Source: Streptomyces europaeiscabiei (GTDB lineage Bacteria; Actinomycetota; Actinomycetes; Streptomycetales; Streptomycetaceae). Taken from it: a DNA stretch of 64,000 nt. The position numbers were made by a program, and so were the translations under genes. The stretch's first letter is position 1; each line of letters opens with the position of its first letter. The stretch is from the NCBI RefSeq assembly GCF_036346855.1, contig NZ_CP107841.1, positions 9,490,001 to 9,554,000 on the forward strand, given 5' to 3'. A model generated the notes under the pieces. That model saw only the letters and a program-made list of their open reading frames with translations, made no database searches and was not told where the DNA came from. Of the stretch, positions 33,909 to 43,033 are shown piece by piece.

Positions 33909-34654
33909 GCCAGGACATCCGTCGTCTGCGGGTAGAGCCGCACGTACGCCTCTCCCATGGTTACGTGTGCGAGGCCGAGGTTGGGTCCGGCGTTGCGCTT
34001 CAGCTGAACGCCGCGCCGCTTGGCGAGGTCGGTGTAGTAGTCCCACATGTGCTGCTGTGCGGCCAGGCACTCCATGGCCTTGCGCTTCTTGTCGAAGACG
34101 GGGGTGATGTCCAGCAGGACGTCCGGCTTGAAGCCGCACTGCTCCGGCTGGTGCGGCTCGAAGAAGAACACCGAGGGAGCACCGAGCGGTTCACCGGGCG
34201 CGTCGTAACCGACCGCCTGGGCGAGCACGCGTGCCTGGAGCGCCATGCGGGCGGCGGCCGGATGGTCGCCGTTGTAGGGGTCCGTGAGGGTGTGGGTGAG
34301 GACGACCGCGGGATCCACCTCCCGGTACACGTGCACGACGCGGTTCACCAATTCCTGGGTCTCCAGCAGCGGGTAGTCCCCGGCGTCCAGGAACTCGATC
34401 TCCGCACCCAGCGCGGCCGCGGCGTTCGTGGCCTCGGTGCGGCGGAGCGCCTTGATCTCGTCCAGGCGCAGGCCGTCCCGCCAGGCACGGGCGGACTCGC
34501 CGCGCTCGCCGAAGCTCAGGCACAGCACCTTCACGCGCTGACCGCGTTCGGCGGCCAAGGCGATGGCGCCGCCGGCCCGCCAGACGAAGTCGCCCGCGTG
34601 CGCGCTGATCACCAGCAACGCGCCTTCGGACGTGGTGGAGGTGTCGTGGCTCAT
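33905..34654 (-). CDS. galB: PIG-L-family hydratase, GalB (4-oxalomesaconate hydratase) type
   Basis: A 249-residue LmbE/PIG-L-fold protein. The N-terminal metal motif reads ISAHAGDFVWRAGG (His19, Asp22) instead of the HPDD of sugar deacetylases, which is how GalB hydratases of the gallate pathway look. THTLTDPYNGDHPAA supplies the other ligand His residues. It would add water to 4-oxalomesaconate to give 4-carboxy-4-hydroxy-2-oxoadipate. The link to LigAB supports this over a deacetylase role. Start 34654 is chosen from conserved length. Confidence 0.82.
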   Translation of the reverse strand: MSHDTSTTSEGALLVISAHAGDFVWRAGGAIALAAERGQRVKVLCLSFGERGESARAWRDGLRLDEIKALRRTEATNAAAALGAEIEFLDAGDYPLLETQELVNRVVHVYREVDPAVVLTHTLTDPYNGDHPAAARMALQARVLAQAVGYDAPGEPLGAPSVFFFEPHQPEQCGFKPDVLLDITPVFDKKRKAMECLAAQQHMWDYYTDLAKRRGVQLKRNAGPNLGLAHVTMGEAYVRLYPQTTDVLA

Positions 34655-35033
34655 CAGGACTCCTTGGGTCGAGTGGGATGGGTGGGTGAGCAGAGGGAAA
34701 GGCACGTGGGCCCCGGATCTGGGCCGGAGACGGCTGGGATCGCTGTCGGCGTGCCGGGGCGGAGAACTCGGAGGTCGGCCGAACTCCCATGCCTTCGCAT
34801 CGCCGAGGCGGGGGTGTCCACGGTCCACGAAGCCGGACCACGGCGGACCCGCGGCACCCCCAGTGCCTTCCGCCTACCGGGAACGAGGCCCTTCCGTCCA
34901 TCGGATCGAGGCCGGGGGTTACGCCTCGTGCGGACCGACGCTGCCGCTGGAACGCTGCCTGGAACACCGCGCGGACCGCCGTACGGGCCGCGCGGCGGCG
35001 TGATGGTCGGCCATGGCTGCTCGCACCCGACCG
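34655..35033. other. 379-bp gap upstream of the GalB-like gene
   Basis: No convincing coding sequence. It must contain either a promoter for the ten-gene run starting at 34654 or a leader in read-through from the ligase at 36674. I could not pick out confident -35/-10 boxes or a palindrome. Confidence 0.5.
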
Positions 35034-36674
35034 TCACACCCTGTCGCCCGCGTCGGACTCCTGGACGGTCTTCTTGGCCCAGGCGACTTCGAGCTTGCCG
35101 GTGGGGGTTCGGGGCAGGACGTCCGTCAGGACCACGGAGCGCGGCACCTTGTAGCCGGCGAGGCTCTGCCGGGCCCAGTCGCGCAGCTCCTCCCCGGTGA
35201 CGGTCGTGTCCGCCCGGACCGCCACGACGGCTGCGACCCGCTCGCCCCAGGTCTCGTCAGGGACGCCGACGACGACACAGTCGGTCACACCGGGGTGGGA
35301 GAGCAGGGCGTTCTCCACTTCCTGCGGGTGCACCTTCTCGCCACCCGTGTTGATCACGCCCGAGCCGCGTCCGAGGAACCGGATCGCGCCGTCGGCCTCA
35401 AGACGGGCGAGGTCACCGGGGATGGCGTACCGGACTCCGTCGATGGTGCGGAACGTCGTCGCGCTCTTCTCGGTGTCCTTGTAGTAACCGAGCGGCATGG
35501 GCCCGCAATAGGCGAGCCTCCCGATGTCGTCACTGCCGGGTTCGACGAACCGGTCGTTGTCGCCGATCACCCTCGTCGCGGGCACGGGGAAGAATCGGGC
35601 GGGCAGGTCTCTGAGGGAGGAGGTGATCGCGAAGGCGAAAGGCCCCCCTTCGCTCGACGCGATGGCATCGATGACCGTGATCTCGGCTCGCTCGTGCAGT
35701 CGCCGCTTGAGTACGTCGCTGAGAGCCGTGCCGGAGCTGAGGACCCTGCGCACAGAGCGCAGAGCGTGCGGCGTCCCCGCCTGCTCCGCCCGCACGAGCT
35801 CGTCGACGAGCGGTCGGCACACGGCATTGCCCGCGACGATGACCGTCGCGACCCGCTGCTCGGCGACCGTGCGCCAGACGTGCTCCGGGTCGAGCCCGCC
35901 CTGCCGCGCGGTGACCGCCCTGCCACCCACCATCAAAGCGCCCATGGTGTTGAACAGTCCGGTGGCGTGCATCAGCGGCACAACGGGCATCGTGGTCGGC
36001 GCGCTGCCTTCGCGGTGCGCCTCGACCGCGATGGCCACGGCCTCGTCGAGCGTCGTCGGCAGCTCGGTGACACCGAGCGGCTGGAAGATCGGGACCACCA
36101 GGGAGTGCAGCAGATCGCTCTGTCGCCACACCACACCCTTCGGCTTGCCGGTGGTCCCGCCGGTGTACATGAAGAGCCGGTCGGATCCGGGGCGTGGCCG
36201 CGGCTCACGCGGTTCATGCGCCGCCAGCAGTTCTTCCAGCTCGGGTGCGACAGGCCCGGCCGGGCCGTCGGCAGGCTCGGCGCCGTCCCTCACGAGCAGC
36301 TTCAGCGTGCTCACATGGTCGGCGGCATGCGTGACCCGGGCGGCCAGGGCGCCGCTGAAGACGACCACTGCCGCGTCGGCGTCGGTCAGGAGTTCGGAGA
36401 GCTCCTCGTCGGTGTAGCGGTAGTTGGCGTTCACCGGTACAGCACCGAGCTTGAAGGCGGCGAAGACCGTCTCCAGGTAGGTGGCGCCGTTGTACAGGTA
36501 GCAGGCCACGGTGTCGCCCTCGCCGACCCCGGCCTCTTCCATCGCGGTGGCCAGCCGTGACGCCCGCTCGTCGAACTCACGGTAGGTGATCTCGCGCCCG
36601 GGCTCCGTGATGGCGACGGCATGGGGCAGCGCATGGCACACCGCCTCCCAGATCGTGCCGATGGACACGTCCAC
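35034..36674 (-). CDS. acyl-CoA synthetase (AMP-forming), FadD3/FadD-like
   Basis: A 546-residue adenylate-forming ligase. MYTGGTTGKPKGVVW is the phosphate-binding loop (note Gly for the usual Ser), IPGDLARLEADG and GRGSGVINTGGEKVHPQEVE the hinge region, and PTGKLEVAWAK the C-terminal catalytic Lys. GTG 36674 has GAGGAGG 8 bp upstream, whereas the longer ATG at 36716 has no ribosome site. The TGGTTGKPKG form is common in steroid and side-chain CoA ligases. It may activate a phenylpropanoid or other carboxylate before chain shortening. Confidence 0.9.
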   Translation of the reverse strand: MDVSIGTIWEAVCHALPHAVAITEPGREITYREFDERASRLATAMEEAGVGEGDTVACYLYNGATYLETVFAAFKLGAVPVNANYRYTDEELSELLTDADAAVVVFSGALAARVTHAADHVSTLKLLVRDGAEPADGPAGPVAPELEELLAAHEPREPRPRPGSDRLFMYTGGTTGKPKGVVWRQSDLLHSLVVPIFQPLGVTELPTTLDEAVAIAVEAHREGSAPTTMPVVPLMHATGLFNTMGALMVGGRAVTARQGGLDPEHVWRTVAEQRVATVIVAGNAVCRPLVDELVRAEQAGTPHALRSVRRVLSSGTALSDVLKRRLHERAEITVIDAIASSEGGPFAFAITSSLRDLPARFFPVPATRVIGDNDRFVEPGSDDIGRLAYCGPMPLGYYKDTEKSATTFRTIDGVRYAIPGDLARLEADGAIRFLGRGSGVINTGGEKVHPQEVENALLSHPGVTDCVVVGVPDETWGERVAAVVAVRADTTVTGEELRDWARQSLAGYKVPRSVVLTDVLPRTPTGKLEVAWAKKTVQESDAGDRV

Positions 36675-36738
36675 GTCTCGGACCTCCTCGTCCTCGATGG
36701 CTCGCGCGGACCACATGATCGAGCAGGCCGCTCGTGCG

Positions 36739-36780
36739 GCCCCGCGGACCCTTTCGGGGGAGTGAAACGGTCCGCGGGGC
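36739..36780. promoter_or_regulatory. 17-bp-arm inverted repeat upstream of the ligase gene
   Basis: Arms 36739-36755 and 36764-36780 match at 16 of 17 positions (GCCCCGCGGACC...GGTCCGCGGGGC) over an 8-bp loop. It lies 65 bp upstream of the ligase start, in the region shared with the divergent kinase. It could be a long operator or a hairpin in the ligase leader. The rest of 36675-37048 shows no gene. Confidence 0.75.
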
Positions 36781-37048
36781 GCCCTTCCAACTTAGGCAGC
36801 CGCCCTCAGCAGGGGGAACGCGAGCATTGACTGAACCTGATCGGCGCTTCGTCCCGCCGATGAACAGGTCGAATGACGTAGGACCGCCCGGAATCCGCCG
36901 GGCTACGATGCTGTGACCGGCCCTGAGTCGGCAGCGTCCCCAGGCCGACCGACGCCTGCCGTGGAGGCATCCGGTTCCACGCCGCGTCCGCCTGGCACAG
37001 CGGCCTTTCCGGGCAGTTCACCGTTGGTCGACCATGAGGAGATCGGTC

Positions 37049-38698
37049 ATGTCCGCGTCGCCGCTCGTGGGGTGGGACGACATCGCCGCCGCCGCGCCGG
37101 ACGGCCTCGCCGTTCTGGACTGCGTGGGCCGCTTCGTACGGCTGAACCCGGCGGCCGCCGCGCTGCTCGAGGCGGACTCGGAGGGTGAACTGATCGGTGG
37201 GCCGTCCCCGTTCACGCCGGCGGAGGGGGGCGGCGCCTGCCGGGCCGGGCTGCTGGAAGCTCGATCGGACGAGCAGGTGGCCCACTGGGAGCCCGCATCC
37301 GGACCCCGTCGCGAGTTCGCCTACCGGACCCGCGGTCTGCCGACCGACCCGAAGTTCACGGTGGTGTCGTTCCGCGACGTCACCGACGAATGGCATCGGC
37401 AGCGCAGGATCGCGGCGATCGCCCGGACGTCGATAGCGCTGGCTTCGGAAGGCTCGCTCGGCTCGACACTGGACGCCGTGGCCCAGCAGATCGTCCAGGC
37501 GGACGGCCTGGCCGGCGTGCAGATCCTCACCCTCGACAGCACCGGCCGAGAACTGAGGCTGATGGGTTCCGCGGGGCTGCGGCACTGGGACGGGTTCCTC
37601 GACCGTCTCCTGGAGTGTCGTGACCGGGGTGCCCGGCTGCGCATGCTGGACACCCTGAGGGAGCGCAAGCCGATCGTCGTGCCGCACCGATGGGCACAGA
37701 TCCTCGCGGACCCCGCCTGGGAACCGCTGCACGCGTACCTCGGGGAGCTGAACTGGGACTCCTTCGTCAGTGTGCCGCTGATGGCGCGCGGCCGTCCCGA
37801 AGGGGTGCTGAACGCCTACTTCGCCCCCGGCCAGGAGATCGGCAGCCGGACACTGGAGTTCCTCGCCGCCATGGCGGAACAGGCCGCCCTCGCCGTCGAC
37901 CACGCCACGCTGCTCCAGACGGAGCGTGAGGGTGCCCGCCGCAACGAGCGTCAGCGCCTCGCCCGCGACCTGCACGACTCGATCGTTCAGCAGGTGTTCT
38001 CCATCGGCATGCAGGCCAACGCCGTGGGCGTGCTGGGTGCGCGGGGCGAAGCGGTTTCCGCGGTGGCGGTCCGGAACTTCGCGGACGAAGTCGGGTCCCT
38101 GTCGCGGACCGTCCTCGCCGATCTCCGGGCCATGGTGCACGAACTCCGTCCGTCCGCCTCCCTCCGGCTCGGGCTGGAGGAAGCGGTGACCACGCTCGTC
38201 AAGAGCACCGAGAACCGGACGGGTCTCAGTATCCGGCTGGAGTGCGGGCAGGAGGCGGACGCGGTCGAACCCGAACTGGCCGAGGACATGTACCGGATCG
38301 TCGCCGAGGCCATCCACAACGTGGTCAAGCATGCGGAGGCCACCGCCGTCACCATCCGCCTCGGCATACGCGACCACACACTGACCGCCGTGATCCGCGA
38401 TGACGGCTGCGGATTCGCGGACTCCGGCGGACGACGGGACGCGCCGGACAGCGAAGGGGGCCGAAGCACCGGTCCCCACCGGCACCACGGCTATGGACTG
38501 ACGACCATGCGCGAAAGGGCGGAGCGATGGGGCGGCACCATGAGGATCAGATCCGGCGGGAGGAGCGGCACGACCGTACGGGTCGTCGTACCCCTTCCGG
38601 TACGAGTGCCCCAGGCGCCGCCCGCGGACTCGGAGCGGAACGCTCCGTCGGCAGTCCCGCTCACGGAGGCGGAGCACTCCGCCCGGTCCGGGTCCTGA
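37049..38698 (+). CDS. PAS/GAF sensor histidine kinase (NarL/DevS group)
   Basis: A 549-residue soluble kinase. A PAS-like domain covers about 10-120 (DGLAVLDCVGRFVRLNPAAAALLEA), a GAF domain about 130-295, a HisKA_3 dimerisation helix with phospho-acceptor His309 in ARDLHDSIVQQ, and an ATPase domain with NVVKHAEA, DDGCGF and HGYGLTTMRERA. No membrane helix is visible, so the signal is probably intracellular. ATG 37049 is preferred to 37034 because GAGGAG precedes it. The response regulator gene overlaps its end. It is divergent from the ligase and may activate the aromatic operon. Confidence 0.92.
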   Translation: MSASPLVGWDDIAAAAPDGLAVLDCVGRFVRLNPAAAALLEADSEGELIGGPSPFTPAEGGGACRAGLLEARSDEQVAHWEPASGPRREFAYRTRGLPTDPKFTVVSFRDVTDEWHRQRRIAAIARTSIALASEGSLGSTLDAVAQQIVQADGLAGVQILTLDSTGRELRLMGSAGLRHWDGFLDRLLECRDRGARLRMLDTLRERKPIVVPHRWAQILADPAWEPLHAYLGELNWDSFVSVPLMARGRPEGVLNAYFAPGQEIGSRTLEFLAAMAEQAALAVDHATLLQTEREGARRNERQRLARDLHDSIVQQVFSIGMQANAVGVLGARGEAVSAVAVRNFADEVGSLSRTVLADLRAMVHELRPSASLRLGLEEAVTTLVKSTENRTGLSIRLECGQEADAVEPELAEDMYRIVAEAIHNVVKHAEATAVTIRLGIRDHTLTAVIRDDGCGFADSGGRRDAPDSEGGRSTGPHRHHGYGLTTMRERAERWGGTMRIRSGGRSGTTVRVVVPLPVRVPQAPPADSERNAPSAVPLTEAEHSARSGS

Positions 38699-39333
38699 TC
38701 GTCGACGACCACGCCGTGGTACGCCGCGGAATCCGCGCCTACCTCGAGGTCCTGGACGACATGGAGGTGGCTGCGGAGGCCGCGGACGGCCAGGAGGCGC
38801 TCACCAGGCTGGACGCGATGGCCGCGCACCGGGAACTGCCGGACGTGGTGCTGATCGACCTGCTCATGCCCAGGATGGACGGGGCCACGGCGATCGGAGC
38901 GATCAAGCAGCGTCACCCCGGTGTCCGGGTCGTGGTGCTCACCAGCTTCGGCGAGATGGAACGCGTCCACGCGGCGCTCGCCCAGGGAGCCGCCGGCTAC
39001 CTGCTCAAGGACGCCGAAGCGGGTGAGGTGGTGGCCGCGATCCGCGCGGCCGCCCGGGGCGAGGTCTTCCTCGACCCCGCGGTGGCCAGGGGACTCACCC
39101 AGGAGATCGTTTCGCCTCCGACCGGGCTCGCCTCGCTCACCGGCCGGGAACGCGACGTGCTCGTCCTGGTCGCCGAGGGGCGGTCGAACCAGCAGATCGC
39201 CGACGAGCTGGTGATCAGCGAGCGCACCGCCCGCACCCACGTGAGCAACGTCCTGCGCAAACTCCGGCTCACCTCCCGGACCCAGGCCGCGCTGCTCGCG
39301 GTACGGCAAGGGCTGGTGCCCCCGAGGGGCTGA
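38527..39333 (+). CDS. NarL/FixJ-type response regulator
   Basis: The receiver domain starts at about residue 54 (VRVLIVDDHAVVRRGI), with phospho-acceptor Asp in LIDLLMPRMDG and Lys in LLKDAEAGE. The C-terminal LuxR HTH reads LTGRERDVLVLVAEGRSNQQIADELVISERTARTHVSNVLRKL. The only usable start in frame is ATG 38527, which gives an unusual 53-residue Arg/Gly-rich N-terminal extension and a 172-bp overlap with the kinase gene. The true start could be a rare codon closer to VRVLIV. It is the partner of the kinase. Confidence 0.9.
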   Translation: MGRHHEDQIRREERHDRTGRRTPSGTSAPGAARGLGAERSVGSPAHGGGALRPVRVLIVDDHAVVRRGIRAYLEVLDDMEVAAEAADGQEALTRLDAMAAHRELPDVVLIDLLMPRMDGATAIGAIKQRHPGVRVVVLTSFGEMERVHAALAQGAAGYLLKDAEAGEVVAAIRAAARGEVFLDPAVARGLTQEIVSPPTGLASLTGRERDVLVLVAEGRSNQQIADELVISERTARTHVSNVLRKLRLTSRTQAALLAVRQGLVPPRG

Positions 39334-39473
39334 CCGCTCCGCCGACCGCGACGGATGTCCCGGACCGGACGGGACAGAGGTCGGCCACAGGTGCCGTCAT
39401 CAGCGGGATCCTCGCGGGCCCCGGCGTTCCTACGCTCGGAAGGACGCCGTATCGACCAGCGCAGGAGGACATC

Positions 39474-40385
39474 ATGCTCGACGGCAAAGCCGCCATTGTC
39501 ACAGGTGCGGGCCGAGGCCTGGGACGTGCCTACGCCCGTGCCTTGGCGGCGGCGGGTGCCTCCGTCGTCGTGAACGACCTGGACGCCGACGTGGCCGAGG
39601 AGACGGTCGACCTGATCACGGACGCGGGCGGAGCAGCTGTCGCGCATGTCGGGGCGGTCGGCGGTTCCGAGTTTGCCGACGGGCTGGTGCGGCGCGCGGT
39701 CGACGAGTTCGGCCGGCTCGATGTGATGGTCACCAACGCCGGTGCGCTGCGTGACAGGACCCTGCGCAACACCACCGACGACGACTTCGACGTCGTCGTC
39801 AACAGCCATCTGCGCGGTACGTTCACCTGCGGCCGCGCGGCGGCGGCCCACTTCCGGGAACAGGGCGAGGGTGGTCGGCTCATCCTGGTGGGATCGCCGG
39901 CGGGGCAGCGCGCCAGCTTCGGCCAGACCGCGTACTCGGCCTCCAAGGGCGCGATCGTCGCGATGACACGCACCTGGGCGCTCGAACTCGCGAAGATCGA
40001 TGTCACCGTCAACGCCATCGTGCCCACCGCGCTGACCCGCATGGTGGCGACCATGCCCCGGGTCGGTGACCTCGTGGCGAAGGTCGACGCGGGGGAGCCC
40101 GTTCCCGACGCCGTCCGGCGGCAGGGGCTGGGATCGCCGGACGACGTGGCACCGGTCATCGTGTATCTGGCGTCGAAGGAGTCGGCCCACATCACCGGAC
40201 AGGCCATCGCGGCGGGGGGCGACCGGATCGCTCTGTGGACGCACCCCGGTGAGGTCGAGGAGCGGTTCCGGCAGGACGGCTGGACCGCCGGATCGGTCGC
40301 GGAACTCTTTTCCGGCACCTATGCGAACCGGCTTCAGGACTTCAGGCCCACGCCCCTCGATCTGGCGGCCTTCGAGGAGGCGTGA
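39474..40385 (+). CDS. SDR (HSD17B4/MaoC-type 3-hydroxyacyl-CoA dehydrogenase-like)
   Basis: A 303-residue SDR behind AGGAGG. TGAGRGLG near residue 10, then a variant TNAG instead of NNAG (MVTNAGALRDRTL), and catalytic Tyr/Lys in TAYSASKGA. The C-terminal 60 residues after ITGQAIAAGGDRIALWTHP extend beyond a normal SDR and match the peroxisomal-multifunctional-type hydroxyacyl-CoA dehydrogenases. It probably acts in beta-oxidation of a CoA-activated side chain, fitting the ligase at 35034. Confidence 0.9.
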   Translation: MLDGKAAIVTGAGRGLGRAYARALAAAGASVVVNDLDADVAEETVDLITDAGGAAVAHVGAVGGSEFADGLVRRAVDEFGRLDVMVTNAGALRDRTLRNTTDDDFDVVVNSHLRGTFTCGRAAAAHFREQGEGGRLILVGSPAGQRASFGQTAYSASKGAIVAMTRTWALELAKIDVTVNAIVPTALTRMVATMPRVGDLVAKVDAGEPVPDAVRRQGLGSPDDVAPVIVYLASKESAHITGQAIAAGGDRIALWTHPGEVEERFRQDGWTAGSVAELFSGTYANRLQDFRPTPLDLAAFEEA

Positions 40386-40438
40386 CGCGCACGCGGCCCC
40401 TCGACGGCCCTCAGGTCCGTGCAGGGGGCAGTGGCTCC

Positions 40439-41230
40439 TCAGGCCTGCGGCACCGCGGCGACGCGGGCGAAATCCGCGCTGATGTCTCCCGCCGTCTGCA
40501 ACAGCGGTGGCAGATGCTCCTCGACAAGTCGCTCGACCGATGTCTCGGCCGCGTGACAGTTGACATTGAGGGCCGCGATGACCTGGCCGGAGCCGTCACG
40601 CAGCGGGGCCGCGACCGACCGGATACCGGGCGCCAACTGCTGGTCCGTCAGCGCCCATCCCCGTGCTCGCACCTCGCGCAGGGCCGCGTCACGTTCGCCG
40701 AGGTCGGGCTGCCAGCACGGCGTCAGCCCCGAGCGGGAAGGCTCGGCGAGCACCTGCTTCAGCTCATCGGCCCGCAAGGCTGCCAGCAGTACCTTTCCCA
40801 GAGAGGTCTGCAGAGCCGGAAACCGTGTTCCGATCTGCACCGACAGGGTCACGAGCTTGGGGACAGCCACCCGGGCCACATAGATGATGTCCGATCCGTC
40901 CAGCTGAGCCACGGAGCACGACTCGCCGGTTCGCTCCACCAGGCGCTCCATATGGGGCCGCGCGATGTCCCACAGACCCATGGAGCGTACGTAGGCGACC
41001 CCGAGTTCGAGCACCCTGGGGGTCAGCGCGAACCCCGCCTCACACGAGCGGACATAGCCCAGTTCCTCCAGGGTCAGCAGAATCCTGCGGGCGGTCGGCC
41101 TGGCGAGCCCGGTGGCGCCGGCGACCTGAGCCAGTGACATCTGCGGCTGCCCGGGCGGAAACGCGGCAATGACCTCGAGCCCTCTGGCCAATGCCTCGAT
41201 GAAATCCGGTCCTGTTCCCTGGCGTGGCAC
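40439..41230 (-). CDS. IclR-family regulator (PcaR/PobR-like)
   Basis: A 263-residue IclR protein. The winged helix is at residues about 10-75 (MSLAQVAGATGLARPTARRILLTLEELGYV). The effector domain carries SLGKVLLAAL, GWALTDQQLAPGIRSVAAPL and ALNVNCHAAETS, the signature of PcaU/PcaR-type regulators that respond to aromatic acids. It is divergent from the aldehyde dehydrogenase at 41525 and convergent with the SDR. Repeated TGTCCG motifs between it and the dehydrogenase are likely binding sites. Confidence 0.93.
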   Translation of the reverse strand: MPRQGTGPDFIEALARGLEVIAAFPPGQPQMSLAQVAGATGLARPTARRILLTLEELGYVRSCEAGFALTPRVLELGVAYVRSMGLWDIARPHMERLVERTGESCSVAQLDGSDIIYVARVAVPKLVTLSVQIGTRFPALQTSLGKVLLAALRADELKQVLAEPSRSGLTPCWQPDLGERDAALREVRARGWALTDQQLAPGIRSVAAPLRDGSGQVIAALNVNCHAAETSVERLVEEHLPPLLQTAGDISADFARVAAVPQA

Positions 41231-41354
41231 GCGACTCCTCGGCTGCGGTCGAGCTATGGCTTCCCACAGTCAGCCTAACGCGTGTCCGTGCTGCGGACAT
41301 GAGTTCAGACGGGCTGAGATCATGACTTCCCAGCGCAGGGGTTGACACCGGAAG

Positions 41355-41411
41355 TGTCCGAAGTGACGCTGACCCAAACTGTCCGCCAGGCGGATGATTG
41401 TCCGACAGGCG
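41355..41411. promoter_or_regulatory. IclR operator with repeated TGTCCG boxes
   Basis: TGTCCG occurs at 41355, 41380 and 41399. The last two form a near-perfect 13-bp direct repeat TGTCCGmCAGGCG with a 19-bp period, and TCCGCC-A-GGCGGA (41382-41394) is a perfect palindrome. The array lies between iclR (start 41230) and the aldehyde dehydrogenase (start 41525), the usual place for a divergent IclR site. Confidence 0.75.
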
Positions 41412-41524
41412 TCATGGCCCCTTCCCTTCTCGCGCTTCCCGGTCATCGACGTCCTGCACGCCGAGAGGCGGGGAACGGCGCAGGCACGGAACGGCGGGGC
41501 ACACCCGATCCTCTGGAGAGTCAC

Positions 41525-43000
41525 ATGTCCGAAAGAGTCCACACCACACCGGCGGAGACCTGGGCGGCACCTGTCCGTACCGGACTGCTCATCGACGGCA
41601 GAACCGTCGAGACCGAAGACTGGACGGACGTTCACAACCCTGCGGCCCCTGATCAGATCGTCGGTCATGCCGCAGCGGCCACCGTTGAACAGGCCCGGGC
41701 GGCGGTAGCCGCCGCGGACGCGGCGTTCCCGAGCTGGGCAGCGATGCCCGCCCGCCGGCGAGCGGAGATCATCGGCCAGGCGCTCACCCTCCTCGACGGC
41801 AGTGAGGCCGAGCGGGCGGCCCTGATGACCAGGGAGAACGGCAAGGTCTCCTTCGAGAGCCAGGTGGAGATGGGGGTTTTCGTCGCACGCACCCGGGCGG
41901 CGATCGACCTGGCCGACTCCCTCGACCAGGTACGACGCCTCGACGGCCCGCCGCTGACCTCGCACATCCATCGGCTCCCCATGGGCGTGGTCACCGTCAT
42001 CGTGCCGTTCAACTGGCCGATCGCCATCCTCGGGGCGAGCCTGCCGTACGCGCTGCTCGCCGGGAACACGGCCGTGGTCAAGCCCCCGCCCACCGTGCCG
42101 CTGGCCATGGTGCGCACGCTGGAGCTGTTCGCCGCGGGGCTCCCGGCGGGGGTGCTGAACGTCGTGACGGGCAGCAACGACGCGGTCGCCCCCCTGCTCA
42201 CCGACCCTCGTGTCCGAAAGATCGTCTTCACCGGCAGCACGGCCGCCGGCAAACACATCATGGCGGCCGCCGCACAGAACCTCGCCTCGGTGACGCTCGA
42301 ACTCGGCGGCAACGACCCCGCGATCGTCCTCGACGACGCCGTACTCGACCAGGAGCACATCGGACGGCTCGTCCAGGGCGCTTTCCTGACCAGCGGCCAG
42401 GTCTGCATGGCGGTCAAACGGGTGTACGTCCATCGCTCCCGCTACGAAGAGCTCGTCGACGCGCTGACCTCCGCCCTCGACACCCATCGCGTGGGCGCGG
42501 GAACCGATCCCGCCTCGACCATGGGCCCGCTCAACAGCGCCGCCCAGCGCGACAAGGTCACCGCCATGCTGGCCGAGGCCGCCGACGCCGGAGCCGAGGT
42601 GCGCGAACGGGGCACCCTGGCCCCCGGCGCCGCCACCTCCGCGGGCCACTTCCTGCGCCCCGCACTCGTCCTCGACCCCCGCTTGCGGATCGTCACCGAG
42701 GAGCAGTTCGGCCCCGCCCTGCCGATCCTGCCTTTCGACGACGTCGATTCCGTGGTGGACCGGGTCAACAACGACTGGTCGGGACTGTGCTCCTCGGTCT
42801 GGAGCGGCGATCCCGCCCACGCGGGCAGGATCGCGGAAAGGCTGCGTACCGGCACCACCTGGATCAACCACGCCAACGCCGTCGCGTGCGACGACCGGGC
42901 TCCCTTCGGCGGCTTCCGCCAGAGTGGCATCGGACGGGAGATGGGCTCGGAGGGCCTGCTCTCCTTCACCGAAGCGCACACCATCACGACGCACGGATAG
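41525..43000 (+). CDS. NAD(P)-dependent aldehyde dehydrogenase
   Basis: A 491-residue ALDH from ATG 41525 with GGAGAG upstream. The active-site Glu is in LELGGNDPAIV, the catalytic Cys in SGQVCMAVKRVYV, and the cofactor loop in FTGSTAAGKHIM. NFAPFG-type ending reads DRAPFGGFRQSGIGREMG. The unusual CMAV around the catalytic Cys is shared with vanillin/benzaldehyde-type dehydrogenases. With the IclR regulator it forms a small aromatic-aldehyde module beside the meta-cleavage operon. Confidence 0.92.
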   Translation: MSERVHTTPAETWAAPVRTGLLIDGRTVETEDWTDVHNPAAPDQIVGHAAAATVEQARAAVAAADAAFPSWAAMPARRRAEIIGQALTLLDGSEAERAALMTRENGKVSFESQVEMGVFVARTRAAIDLADSLDQVRRLDGPPLTSHIHRLPMGVVTVIVPFNWPIAILGASLPYALLAGNTAVVKPPPTVPLAMVRTLELFAAGLPAGVLNVVTGSNDAVAPLLTDPRVRKIVFTGSTAAGKHIMAAAAQNLASVTLELGGNDPAIVLDDAVLDQEHIGRLVQGAFLTSGQVCMAVKRVYVHRSRYEELVDALTSALDTHRVGAGTDPASTMGPLNSAAQRDKVTAMLAEAADAGAEVRERGTLAPGAATSAGHFLRPALVLDPRLRIVTEEQFGPALPILPFDDVDSVVDRVNNDWSGLCSSVWSGDPAHAGRIAERLRTGTTWINHANAVACDDRAPFGGFRQSGIGREMGSEGLLSFTEAHTITTHG

Positions 43001-43033
43001 AAACGGCGAGTGCTGCTGTACTCCGCCGGCCTT

